Source: DASZTV01 sp035547515
Lineage (GTDB): Bacteria > Actinomycetota > Actinomycetes > JAFAQI01
DNA length: 64,000 nt
Direction: 5' to 3'
Assembly (NCBI GenBank): GCA_035547515.1
Contig: DASZUS010000086.1
Location: 75,829-139,828, forward strand
How positions within the stretch are numbered: position 1 is the first letter of the stretch; the number at the start of each line of letters is the position of its first letter. The translations under genes and the position numbers were made by a program. The notes below the pieces were generated by a model. The model saw nothing but the letters and a program-made list of their open reading frames with translations. It did no database searches and was not told the origin of the DNA. Positions 51,480-58,690 of the stretch are shown here, one piece after another.

Positions 51480-53182
51480 TAGACGACGGTGCGGCGGCTG
51501 TCGGGAGCGACCAGCCGCCGGGCGTCGGCGTTGACGTCGTCGGTCTGCTCCTGGGAGAGCCGCTCGGCTTCCACCCGCGCGATGTAGCGCGCGACCTCGG
51601 CCTCACGCGTCTCGTCGTCCCAGCCGAGCGCCGCGCCCAGCACCCGTGCCACGGCGGGGGCGGAATCGACGCCGCGATGGCGGGTCTCGATCGAGATCCG
51701 GGTACGCCGGGTGAGCACGTCGTCGAGGTGAAGCGCCGCCTCGTGGGTCGCGGCGTACTGCACCTCCGCGAGCAGGTACAGCCCGGCGCCGGGGATCGGC
51801 TCGAGCAGCTCCGGGTTGTCGGCCGCGGGTGCGAGCACCTCTTCCAGCATCGCGCCGTAACGATGCAGCAGGTGCTCGTAACGCCATCGCGGCAAGCCGA
51901 GATCCGCAGCGAGCGACTCGACCTGGTTGGCGAGCGCGTGGTAGCCGTCCGCCCCGACCAGCGGGATGTGCTCGGTCACGCACGGCGGGAAGTGCCGCCC
52001 GAGCTCGTCGACCGCGGCGTCCACCGCGTCGCGCGCCATCACGCGGTACGTCGTGTACTTGCCGCCGGCAACGGAGACCATCCCGCGCGGCGAGCGGCTG
52101 ATGGCGTGCTCGCGCGAGAGCTGCGAGGTCTCCTCCTGCTCACCTGACAGCAGCGGCCGCAGCCCGGCATACACGCCGGAGATGTCCTCGCGGGTCAGCG
52201 GGACCGAGAGCACCTCGTTGACGTGCCGGAGCAGGTAGCCGATGTCGACGCGGCTGGCCGCGGGATGCGCCTTGTGGTAGTTCCAGTCGTCGTCGGTCGT
52301 CCCGATGATCCAGTAGTCGCCCCACGGGATGACGAACAGCACCGACTGCTCGGTGCGCAGGATCAGGCCGGTCTCCGAGGAGATCCGGTCCCGGGGCACC
52401 ACGATGTGCACGCCCTTGGAAGCCCGCACCTTGAACTCACCCCGAGAGTCGGCGAGGCGCTGAACGTCGTCGGTCCAGACGCCGGTCGCGTTGACGACGA
52501 CACCGGTCCGCACCGTCGCCGACTCCCCGGTCTCGGTGTCGCGCAGCTCGGCTCCGACGATCCGGCCGCCCTCGCGGACGAAGCCCACGACTTCGGTCGA
52601 CGGCCGGACGATCGCGCCGTACGCCGCAGCCGTCCGGGCCAGCGTCAGCGTGTAGCGGGCGTCGTCGCACTGCGCGTCGTAGTAGCGGATGCCGCCGACC
52701 AGCGCGTCACGGCGCAGCGCCGGCGCGAGCGCCCGCGCCCCGCGGCGAGTGAGGTGGCGATGGCGAGGCAGCGCACGCGAGCCACCCATCGCGTCGTAGA
52801 GCGCGAGGCCCGCTCCGACGTAGCCGCGTTCCCAGCCGTGACGGGTCAACGGGTAGAGGAACGACACCGGGCGCACCAGGTGCGGGGCGAGCCGGGTGAG
52901 GACGAGGTCGCGCTCCTTGAGCGCCTCGCGCACGAGCGAGAAGTCCATCTGCTCGAGGTAGCGGAGGCCGCCGTGGAAGAGCTTGCTCGACCGCGACGAG
53001 GTGCCGCTCGCGATGTCGCGGGCCTCGACCAGGGCCGTGGTCATGCCCCGGGTCGCCGCGTCGAGGGCAACCCCCGCGCCGGTCACGCCGCCGCCCACGA
53101 CCAAGACGTCGAAGGCACCGCCGTCGAGTGCCTTCCACGCGTCGTCTCGAGCTTGCGGGCCGAGCACCGACGTACCTCTCAC
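51479..53182 (-). CDS. glpD: Glycerol-3-phosphate dehydrogenase (FAD-dependent)
   Basis: Oxidises glycerol-3-phosphate to dihydroxyacetone phosphate at the membrane, feeding electrons to the quinone pool. The 567-residue protein has the FAD motif VLVVGGGVTGAGVALDAAT, SSRSSKLFHGGLRYLEQ, GTTDDDW and SVAGGKYTTYRVMARDA, plus the C-terminal helical domain. GTG 53182 is preferred over a start at 53212 because a TAGGCT -10 lies seven bases before it and a palindrome surrounds this point. Confidence 0.95.
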   Translation of the reverse strand: MRGTSVLGPQARDDAWKALDGGAFDVLVVGGGVTGAGVALDAATRGMTTALVEARDIASGTSSRSSKLFHGGLRYLEQMDFSLVREALKERDLVLTRLAPHLVRPVSFLYPLTRHGWERGYVGAGLALYDAMGGSRALPRHRHLTRRGARALAPALRRDALVGGIRYYDAQCDDARYTLTLARTAAAYGAIVRPSTEVVGFVREGGRIVGAELRDTETGESATVRTGVVVNATGVWTDDVQRLADSRGEFKVRASKGVHIVVPRDRISSETGLILRTEQSVLFVIPWGDYWIIGTTDDDWNYHKAHPAASRVDIGYLLRHVNEVLSVPLTREDISGVYAGLRPLLSGEQEETSQLSREHAISRSPRGMVSVAGGKYTTYRVMARDAVDAAVDELGRHFPPCVTEHIPLVGADGYHALANQVESLAADLGLPRWRYEHLLHRYGAMLEEVLAPAADNPELLEPIPGAGLYLLAEVQYAATHEAALHLDDVLTRRTRISIETRHRGVDSAPAVARVLGAALGWDDETREAEVARYIARVEAERLSQEQTDDVNADARRLVAPDSRRTVV

Positions 53183-53204
53183 TGGGTCGAGCCTAGTGAG
53201 AGGT
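53174..53204 (-). promoter_or_regulatory. Leaderless glpD promoter inside a palindromic operator
   Basis: ACCTCTCACT (53174-53183) and AGTGAGAGGT (53195-53204) are perfect inverted repeats. Between and overlapping them on the minus strand lie TAGGCT (53195-53190) and the GTG start (53182-53180), seven bases apart. A protein bound here would block both promoter and start, as expected of a repressor responding to glycerol-3-phosphate or another signal. Confidence 0.6.
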
Positions 53205-53215
53205 GCTTGCAATCG

Positions 53216-53665
53216 CTAGCAGACGGTGATCCGGAACACCGGATGCCGCGGGGCGATGGCCGCAAGCTGCGCCTCAGACGACTTCGCGCTCACGCCGTCG
53301 AAGAAGACGCCGACCTCGGCCTTCCAACGCTTCAGGTAGGCGCGCAGGACGGGCGGGCGTTCGGCCTCGGCGAGCTCGACCGCGGTGAAGGCCTGCCGCC
53401 GCCGGCCGAGCACGAGCACTCCGTCGCCAGCCGCCCGAAGGTTGCGCACCCACTGCGTCTCACCGCGCGGGGCCACGAGGTAGTCGACCCCGTCGACGGT
53501 GAGCAGGTTCACCGGCGTACGACGAGGCTGCCCCGACGTCCGACCGCGGACCTCGAGGACCCGCGAGCCCCACACCGACAGCCCGAGCCGGGTCGCGACC
53601 TCGACGGTCGCGTTGAAGACATGCCGGGTGAACCAGCCCGGCTGCACGTAGTGAGGCTCGCTCAT
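53216..53665 (-). CDS. F420-dependent (DDN/nitroreductase family) quinone reductase-like protein
   Basis: A 149-residue split-barrel protein of the deazaflavin-dependent nitroreductase family, using reduced F420 to reduce quinones or other acceptors. Family blocks are RVLEVRGRTSGQPRRTPVN, GVDYLVAPRGETQWVRNLRA and EVGVFFDG. The start ATG 53665 is set by a TATGGT -10 seven bases upstream; an ATG at 53677 lies inside that element. It supports F420 use by this organism, although no F420 biosynthetic gene is in the window. Confidence 0.85.
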   Translation of the reverse strand: MSEPHYVQPGWFTRHVFNATVEVATRLGLSVWGSRVLEVRGRTSGQPRRTPVNLLTVDGVDYLVAPRGETQWVRNLRAAGDGVLVLGRRRQAFTAVELAEAERPPVLRAYLKRWKAEVGVFFDGVSAKSSEAQLAAIAPRHPVFRITVC

Positions 53666-53672
53666 GGCGGTG

Positions 53673-53678
53673 ACCATA
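53673..53678 (-). promoter_or_regulatory. Leaderless -10 element (TATGGT)
   Basis: On the minus strand TATGGT ends seven bases before the ATG at 53665. No Shine-Dalgarno between. It overlaps an upstream in-frame ATG, which argues against that longer start. Confidence 0.55.
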
Positions 53679-53722
53679 GATGGTCCTAGACTCTTTCGGG
53701 TCGCGCCGCCTGCGGTGCGAAC

Positions 53723-53798
53723 GCCGCCTTAGCTCAGTCGGTAGAGCGATTCACTCGTAATGAATAGGTCTGGAGTTCGATTCTCCAAGGCGGCTCCA
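53723..53798 (+). tRNA. tRNA-Thr (anticodon CGU)
   Basis: The 76-base cloverleaf has acceptor arms GCCGCCT/AGGCGGC, a D-arm with GGTAGAGC, anticodon stem ATTCA/TGAAT with the loop bases CTCGTAA (CGT at positions 34-36), and the T-arm with GTTCGATTC. CCA is encoded at 53796-53798. It reads the ACG threonine codon, frequent in this high-GC genome. It stands alone and no mobile element is attached. Confidence 0.97.
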
Positions 53799-53820
53799 TA
53801 GAGCGGACGTGCCATCCGCG

Positions 53821-55335
53821 CTACTTGCAGACGGTGCCTGGCTTGGGCGGCTGCAGGTCGAGGACGTACTTCGCCACCACCGCGTCGACGCACGAGTCCT
53901 TGTCGATGTACGCCGTGTGCCCGTCGCCGTCGTGGGTGAGCAGCACACCCGAGGACAGCTGCCGGGCCAATGCCTGAGCCCAGACAAAAGGCGTTGCCGG
54001 ATCGCGCGTGGTCCCGATCACCAGGATCGGCGGCGCGCCCACAGCGTGCACCGGGTGCGCCTGCTCGACCGGCGGCACCTTCCAGAAAGCGCACGGCAGG
54101 GAGCCGTACTCGATCGCCGCGCCGAAGTGCGGTGCGACCTTGCCGAACCGGTCTGCGTCCGCCTCGTAGGTCTTGACCGACCTCGGCCACGGACGGTCGA
54201 TGCAGTCGATCGCCAGGTTGGACTCGATCAGGTTGCTGTATGTCCCGTTGCTGTTGCGCTCGGTGATGGCATCCGCGAACACCAGCACCCCGGCGCCGTT
54301 ACCGGCTTTTGCGGCGCTCAGCGCGTTGATGAGCTGCGGCCAGTAGCTCGTCGAGTAGAGCCCTTCCGCCAGCCCCTCGAACAGCTCGCCCGCGCCGACG
54401 GTCCGGCCGTCGGAGATGAGCGGATGAGCGGTGATCTGCGCGATGAGGGCGTTGAGCCAGCTCATCGCCGCGGAGTCGCTGGAGCCGAACGGGCACTTGC
54501 CGGCGCTGACGCAGTACGCCAGGAAGTCGTCAAGGTCAGCCTCGAAGCCCTTGGCCTGGACCAGGTTCGACGCGGTCGAGGACTCGGCCGGGTTGAGCGC
54601 GCCGTCGAGCACCATCGCGCGAATGCGGGTCGGGAAGAGCTGGGCGTACTTCGCGCCGAGATAGGTGCCGTACGACGCGCCGTAGTAGGTCAGCTTCGCG
54701 TCACCGAGCGCGGCGCGTAGGACGTCCATGTCCCGCGCCTCGTCGATGGTGCCGACGTGTGCGAGGTAGTCGCCGTTCTTCGCGTAACAGGCGTCGGCGA
54801 AGCGGCGGCTCTGCCGGATCACCTCGTCGCGTTGGGCGGCGGTCTTCGGGTCCGGGTCGAGATTGATGAACGCGTCGAGCTGATGACTGGTGAGGCAGCG
54901 AATCGGATCGGAGGCACCGACGCCGCGCGGGTCGAACGACACCAGGTTGAGGTGCGCCATCAGCGGCTTGAAGAGGTCCCCGGCGGTCTCGACGAACTGT
55001 ACGCCGGAGGCGCCCGGGCCGCCCGGGTTGACCACTAGCGAGCCCTGCGGGCTGCCGCTCGACTTCTCCTCGATGACCGCGATGTGGAGGGTGCGGCCCG
55101 CCGGCCGGCGGTAGTCGAGCGGGACGAGCAGCCTGCTGCAACGCAGACCGTCGGCGCAGCCGTGCCAGGACAGCCGCTGGTCGTAGAACCGCGCCAAGGC
55201 AGCCGGCGTCGCGGTCGGCGCCACCGTCGCGCTGCTGGGCTGGGCGATCGGGCCGGCGTCCGGCGACGACGAGCAGCCTGCGACAGCGCTGGCACCGATC
55301 ACGGCTGCGATGACGAGCGAGGTGAGTCTGCGGAT
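53821..55335 (-). CDS. Lipoprotein alpha/beta-hydrolase (tripeptidyl aminopeptidase-like), unusual start
   Basis: A secreted peptidase-like hydrolase (TAP/SCO-type). The nucleophile elbow is YYGASYGTYLGAKYA, the oxyanion part VVNPGGPGASG, with SFDPRGVGASD, the C-terminal TTRDPATPF (Asp) and HDGDGHTAY (His). The lipobox is ASAVAGC. Starting at GTG 55302 leaves no basic n-region; reading back in frame gives RRLTSLVIAAVIGASAVAGC preceded by ATC 55335-55333, with GGAG six bases upstream and overlapping the holB stop. So translation probably starts at ATC (or at ATG if one base is misread), giving 504 residues. Confidence 0.85.
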   Translation of the reverse strand: MRRLTSLVIAAVIGASAVAGCSSSPDAGPIAQPSSATVAPTATPAALARFYDQRLSWHGCADGLRCSRLLVPLDYRRPAGRTLHIAVIEEKSSGSPQGSLVVNPGGPGASGVQFVETAGDLFKPLMAHLNLVSFDPRGVGASDPIRCLTSHQLDAFINLDPDPKTAAQRDEVIRQSRRFADACYAKNGDYLAHVGTIDEARDMDVLRAALGDAKLTYYGASYGTYLGAKYAQLFPTRIRAMVLDGALNPAESSTASNLVQAKGFEADLDDFLAYCVSAGKCPFGSSDSAAMSWLNALIAQITAHPLISDGRTVGAGELFEGLAEGLYSTSYWPQLINALSAAKAGNGAGVLVFADAITERNSNGTYSNLIESNLAIDCIDRPWPRSVKTYEADADRFGKVAPHFGAAIEYGSLPCAFWKVPPVEQAHPVHAVGAPPILVIGTTRDPATPFVWAQALARQLSSGVLLTHDGDGHTAYIDKDSCVDAVVAKYVLDLQPPKPGTVCK

Positions 55336-55344
55336 GGCGGTCTC

Positions 55345-56508
55345 CTAGGGCGTGCGCAGTGAGACGCACATCGCCTCGACGGCAAGCAGCGGCGCGACGT
55401 TGGCGTCGATTGCCTCACGGGCGGCGAGCACGGCCTCGATCCGGCGCAGGGTGACCTCTGGCGTGGAGGCACTTGCCAGCTCGTCGACGGTCGATGCCAT
55501 GTCCGAGTTGACCAGCTCGACCCCCGCGCCCAGCTGGCGGACCAGCACATCGCGATAGAAGGCCGCGAGGTCGACCAGGGCGCGGTCGAGGACGTCGCGC
55601 TGGGTACGCGTCGCGCGGGACTTCTGCCGCTTCTCCAGCTCGGAGATCGCGCCCGCGACTCCGCGCGGCTTGGGCATGCCGCGCTCGCCGGTGTCGCCGT
55701 ACGACTCTCGCAGTGCGGCCTTCTCGTCGCCGTCGAGCCGCTCGCTCACGGCGGCCGCCTCGGCCTTCGCCGCATCGACCAGTGCGGCGGCGGCAGCGAA
55801 GCATCCGCCCACGGTCACGACCTGTGTCGGGACGGTCAGCACCTCGCGGCGGTGCGCCGCGGCCTCGCGATCGGTGGCCAGCCGCCGCGCGCGGCCGATG
55901 TGGCCCTGGGCGGCGCGGGCGGCGTGCTCGGCCGCCTCGGCCTCGATCCCCTCGGAGCGCAGGTGCTCGGCCACCGCGGCGTACGGCGGGACCCGCAACG
56001 TCACGACCCGGCAGCGCGACCGGATCGTCGGCAGCAGGTCTTCCGAGGACGGCGCGCACAGCAGCCACACGCCTCGCGGTGGAGGCTCCTCGAGTGCCTT
56101 CAGCAGGGCGTTGAGGGCCTGCTCGGTGAAGCGGTCGGCGTCCTCGACGATCGTGACCTGCCAGCGACCACGGCTCGGCGCCATGGCCGAGCGGGTGACG
56201 AGCTCCCGGGTCTCGGCGACGCCGTACGACAGGCCCGCGGGCGTGACGATCCGCACGTCGGCATGGCTACCGGCCATCGCGGTTCGGCACTCGTGGCAGG
56301 CGCCGCAGCCGCCGTGCGGGCACTGCAGGGCCGCACCGAAAGCCCGAGCCGCGACCGAGCGCCCGGAACCAGGCGGTCCGGTGAACAGCCAGGCATGCGT
56401 CATGCCGACCCCGGGCTCACCGGCGAGCACCGCCTGCGCGGCGGCCGATGCGGATCGCAGCTGGTCGACGACCTTGCCCTGGCCCACGAGCTGGCCGAAC
56501 ACGCTCAC
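55345..56508 (-). CDS. holB: DNA polymerase III subunit delta'
   Basis: Part of the clamp-loader complex that opens and loads the beta clamp at the replication fork. The 387-residue protein has a degenerate Walker A GPPGSGRSVA (Arg for Lys, normal for delta', which does not hydrolyse ATP), the zinc module CPHGGCGACHEC, VEDADRFTEQALNALLKALE, and SRCRVVTLRVP. GTG 56508 overlaps the MFS-Tmk stop. From memory tmk-holB pairing is universal in bacteria. Confidence 0.95.
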   Translation of the reverse strand: MSVFGQLVGQGKVVDQLRSASAAAQAVLAGEPGVGMTHAWLFTGPPGSGRSVAARAFGAALQCPHGGCGACHECRTAMAGSHADVRIVTPAGLSYGVAETRELVTRSAMAPSRGRWQVTIVEDADRFTEQALNALLKALEEPPPRGVWLLCAPSSEDLLPTIRSRCRVVTLRVPPYAAVAEHLRSEGIEAEAAEHAARAAQGHIGRARRLATDREAAAHRREVLTVPTQVVTVGGCFAAAAALVDAAKAEAAAVSERLDGDEKAALRESYGDTGERGMPKPRGVAGAISELEKRQKSRATRTQRDVLDRALVDLAAFYRDVLVRQLGAGVELVNSDMASTVDELASASTPEVTLRRIEAVLAAREAIDANVAPLLAVEAMCVSLRTP

Positions 56509-58583
56509 TCGCTCACCACCGAAGCCCTGCTGCGCCGGGTGCCGGCGGCCGACGAGGAGACCTTCGGCCGCAGCACCGACACGCGCTTGCTGACCGCCGC
56601 GTGGATCCGCTCCGGCTCCCCGCCGGCGTCGAGCACGAGGTAGCGGCCCCGGCTCTGCGCGGCGAGCTGGAGGAACATGGCTCGCACCCGCCGGTGGAAC
56701 TCGATGCTCTCGTCCTCGAGCCGATCGCCCGGGCCGCCGCGGCGGCGCAGCCCGACCTCCGGCGCGATGTCCAGCACGATCGTCAGATCGGGAAGCAGTC
56801 CGCCGGTCGCCCAGGCCGTGATCCGCCGTACCTCGCTGTCGGGCAGCGCGCGACCGGCGCCCTGGTAGGCCAGGGTGGAGTCGACGTAGCGGTCGGTGAT
56901 GACGACCGCGCCGCGCTCCAGCGCCGGGCGCACCACCTCGGTGACGTGCTGCGCGCGGTCTGCGGCATAGAGCAGGAGCTCCGCGACCGGGCTCAGCTCA
57001 GCCGACTCGCGGGCGAGCAGGATCTGGCGGAGCTTCGCTCCGATCGCAGTCGCTCCCGGCTCGAAGGTCACGACGACTTCGTACCCTGCGGCCCGCAGCT
57101 CGGCGGCGAGCAGCTGCACCTGTGTGGACTTGCCGGCCCCCTCACCGCCCTCGAACGCGATGAACAGCCCGCCGTTCGTGCCCCGTCCCAGCTGCGGGCT
57201 GTGCCGACGCATGATGGCGGCCAGGTCGGTACGCAGCCGGATCTCCGGCCGGTCGTCCATCAGCCGGTAGCAGATCGCGCCGAGCACGATCGCGAGGATC
57301 CCGGCCGCGAACAAGGTGACGGTTACGCCGTCGAGGCGGACCCGGGCATCGGACACGTGCACCGTGTGCGGGCCGATGCGTCCGGCGATGGCCGGGGCCG
57401 CCGCGACCATGGCGAGCAGGACGAGTCGCATCAGGTTGTAGATGAAGGCGAAGGTGCGCCCTCGCAGCTCGTCGCTGACCTCCTGGCCGACCAGGGTGAG
57501 CGAGACGACCCAGACCAGGCCGGCCCAGAACCCGAGCACGGCAGTCCCGAGGATCGCGAGTGCGAGGTTCGGCACGATCGCGAGGATCGACAAGGTCACG
57601 CCGCTGCAGATGATCGACAGGCCGACCAGCCGGCGGCGCGACAGGCCACCGGCAACCTTCGGGCCGAGGAACATGCCGCTGGCAAGGCCGACGAAGACGG
57701 TGCCGAACAGCGTGCCGTACGCCGCCTCCCCGCCCTTGAGGTCCACGGCGAATGCCTGGGACAGGCCGATGACCGCAGCCCCGGCACCCGTCGCTCCGCA
57801 GATTCCGAGGATCAGGCCCTTCAACCATCGCTGGGCGCTCAGGAACTCGATGCCCTCGGTGATCGAACGCCACAGCCCGACCTGCTCGCCGTGCTCCCGG
57901 TTGACGTCGGCGGCTACCCGCGAGCTCGCGATCTCGGACAGGTTCAGGATCGTGATGGCCGAGACCAGGAACGTGAGCGCATCGATGTAGAGCGAGAGGT
58001 TCGTAGGGTTCGTGCGGAACCAGTGGAACTTATCGGCGAGCACGCGGTTGACGAAGGACAACGCCGCGAACAGAGCTGCCGCGACCGCGCCGAACCCGTA
58101 GGTCGTGACCAGGCTGAGCTGGTTCGCGGTCTCGAGCCGTTCCTTCGGCACCAGGTTGGGGATCGAGGCTTCCTTGGCCGGGATCCAGAAAAGGCTGTTG
58201 CACTCGATCAGGAATGTCGCGATGAGCAGCCACCACAGCGACAGGTAGAGCGGGATCGAAAGGAACAGCCCGAACCGGATCAGGTCGGTGACGACCATCG
58301 TCGTACGCCGGTTGAACCGGTCAGCCCACGCTCCGGCGATCGGTCCGATGAGCAGAGCCGGCAGCAGCCGCACGAACAGCACCCCGGCGATCGAGTACAG
58401 CCTCGCGGAGTACGACGTGGACAGGTGGTAGGCCAGCGACGTGGTCGCGAGGAAGCCCAGCCAGTCGCCGAGGCTCGACAGAGACAGCGAGATCCACAAC
58501 CGCCGGAACGACTTGATGCCGAGGACGGCACGCAGCTCGTTCTCGCGCGGCGGGGCGGTGACGACCTCGTTGAGGTCGTGCAT
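56505..58583 (-). CDS. tmk: MFS transporter-thymidylate kinase fusion
   Basis: About 692 residues from ATG 58583 (start uncertain; frame open to 58661). The first 450 or so form a 12-helix major facilitator-type domain (SLGDWLGFLATTSLAYHLS, FVRLLPALLIGPIAGAWADR). The last 215 are a complete dTMP kinase: LFIAFEGGEGAGKSTQVQL (P-loop), TFEPGATAIG, ITDRYVDSTLAYQGAGR and the LID region GLRRRGGPGDRLEDE. It makes dTDP for DNA. From memory actinobacteria often carry this fusion. Overlaps holB by four bases. Confidence 0.9.
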   Translation of the reverse strand: MHDLNEVVTAPPRENELRAVLGIKSFRRLWISLSLSSLGDWLGFLATTSLAYHLSTSYSARLYSIAGVLFVRLLPALLIGPIAGAWADRFNRRTTMVVTDLIRFGLFLSIPLYLSLWWLLIATFLIECNSLFWIPAKEASIPNLVPKERLETANQLSLVTTYGFGAVAAALFAALSFVNRVLADKFHWFRTNPTNLSLYIDALTFLVSAITILNLSEIASSRVAADVNREHGEQVGLWRSITEGIEFLSAQRWLKGLILGICGATGAGAAVIGLSQAFAVDLKGGEAAYGTLFGTVFVGLASGMFLGPKVAGGLSRRRLVGLSIICSGVTLSILAIVPNLALAILGTAVLGFWAGLVWVVSLTLVGQEVSDELRGRTFAFIYNLMRLVLLAMVAAAPAIAGRIGPHTVHVSDARVRLDGVTVTLFAAGILAIVLGAICYRLMDDRPEIRLRTDLAAIMRRHSPQLGRGTNGGLFIAFEGGEGAGKSTQVQLLAAELRAAGYEVVVTFEPGATAIGAKLRQILLARESAELSPVAELLLYAADRAQHVTEVVRPALERGAVVITDRYVDSTLAYQGAGRALPDSEVRRITAWATGGLLPDLTIVLDIAPEVGLRRRGGPGDRLEDESIEFHRRVRAMFLQLAAQSRGRYLVLDAGGEPERIHAAVSKRVSVLRPKVSSSAAGTRRSRASVVSE

Positions 58584-58631
58584 GTGCGCCCCGTTGCGGA
58601 ACAAGCGGCGCGGCCGAGGAATGACGACTCC

Positions 58632-58671
58632 TATGTGACACAGGTGTTGCGATAGCGACACGTATGTGACA
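58632..58671. repeat. Direct repeats TATGTGACA upstream of MFS-tmk
   Basis: TATGTGACA occurs at 58632-58640 and 58663-58671, a 31-base period close to three helical turns. Between them GTGTTGC and GCGACAC form an imperfect inverted repeat. They lie in the gap between topA (stop 58691) and the MFS-tmk start, so are candidate regulator sites. Confidence 0.5.
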
Positions 58672-58690
58672 TGCGTGCGGGCGCCTCAGC

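Noticed and set aside
53723..53798. tRNA-Thr as an integration site for a mobile island
   Set aside because: No integrase and no repeat of the tRNA 3' end was found nearby; flanks are conserved-type genes.
56340..56370. Defective ATPase in HolB (Arg in place of Walker A Lys)
   Set aside because: Delta' subunits do not hydrolyse ATP and normally lack a proper Walker A.
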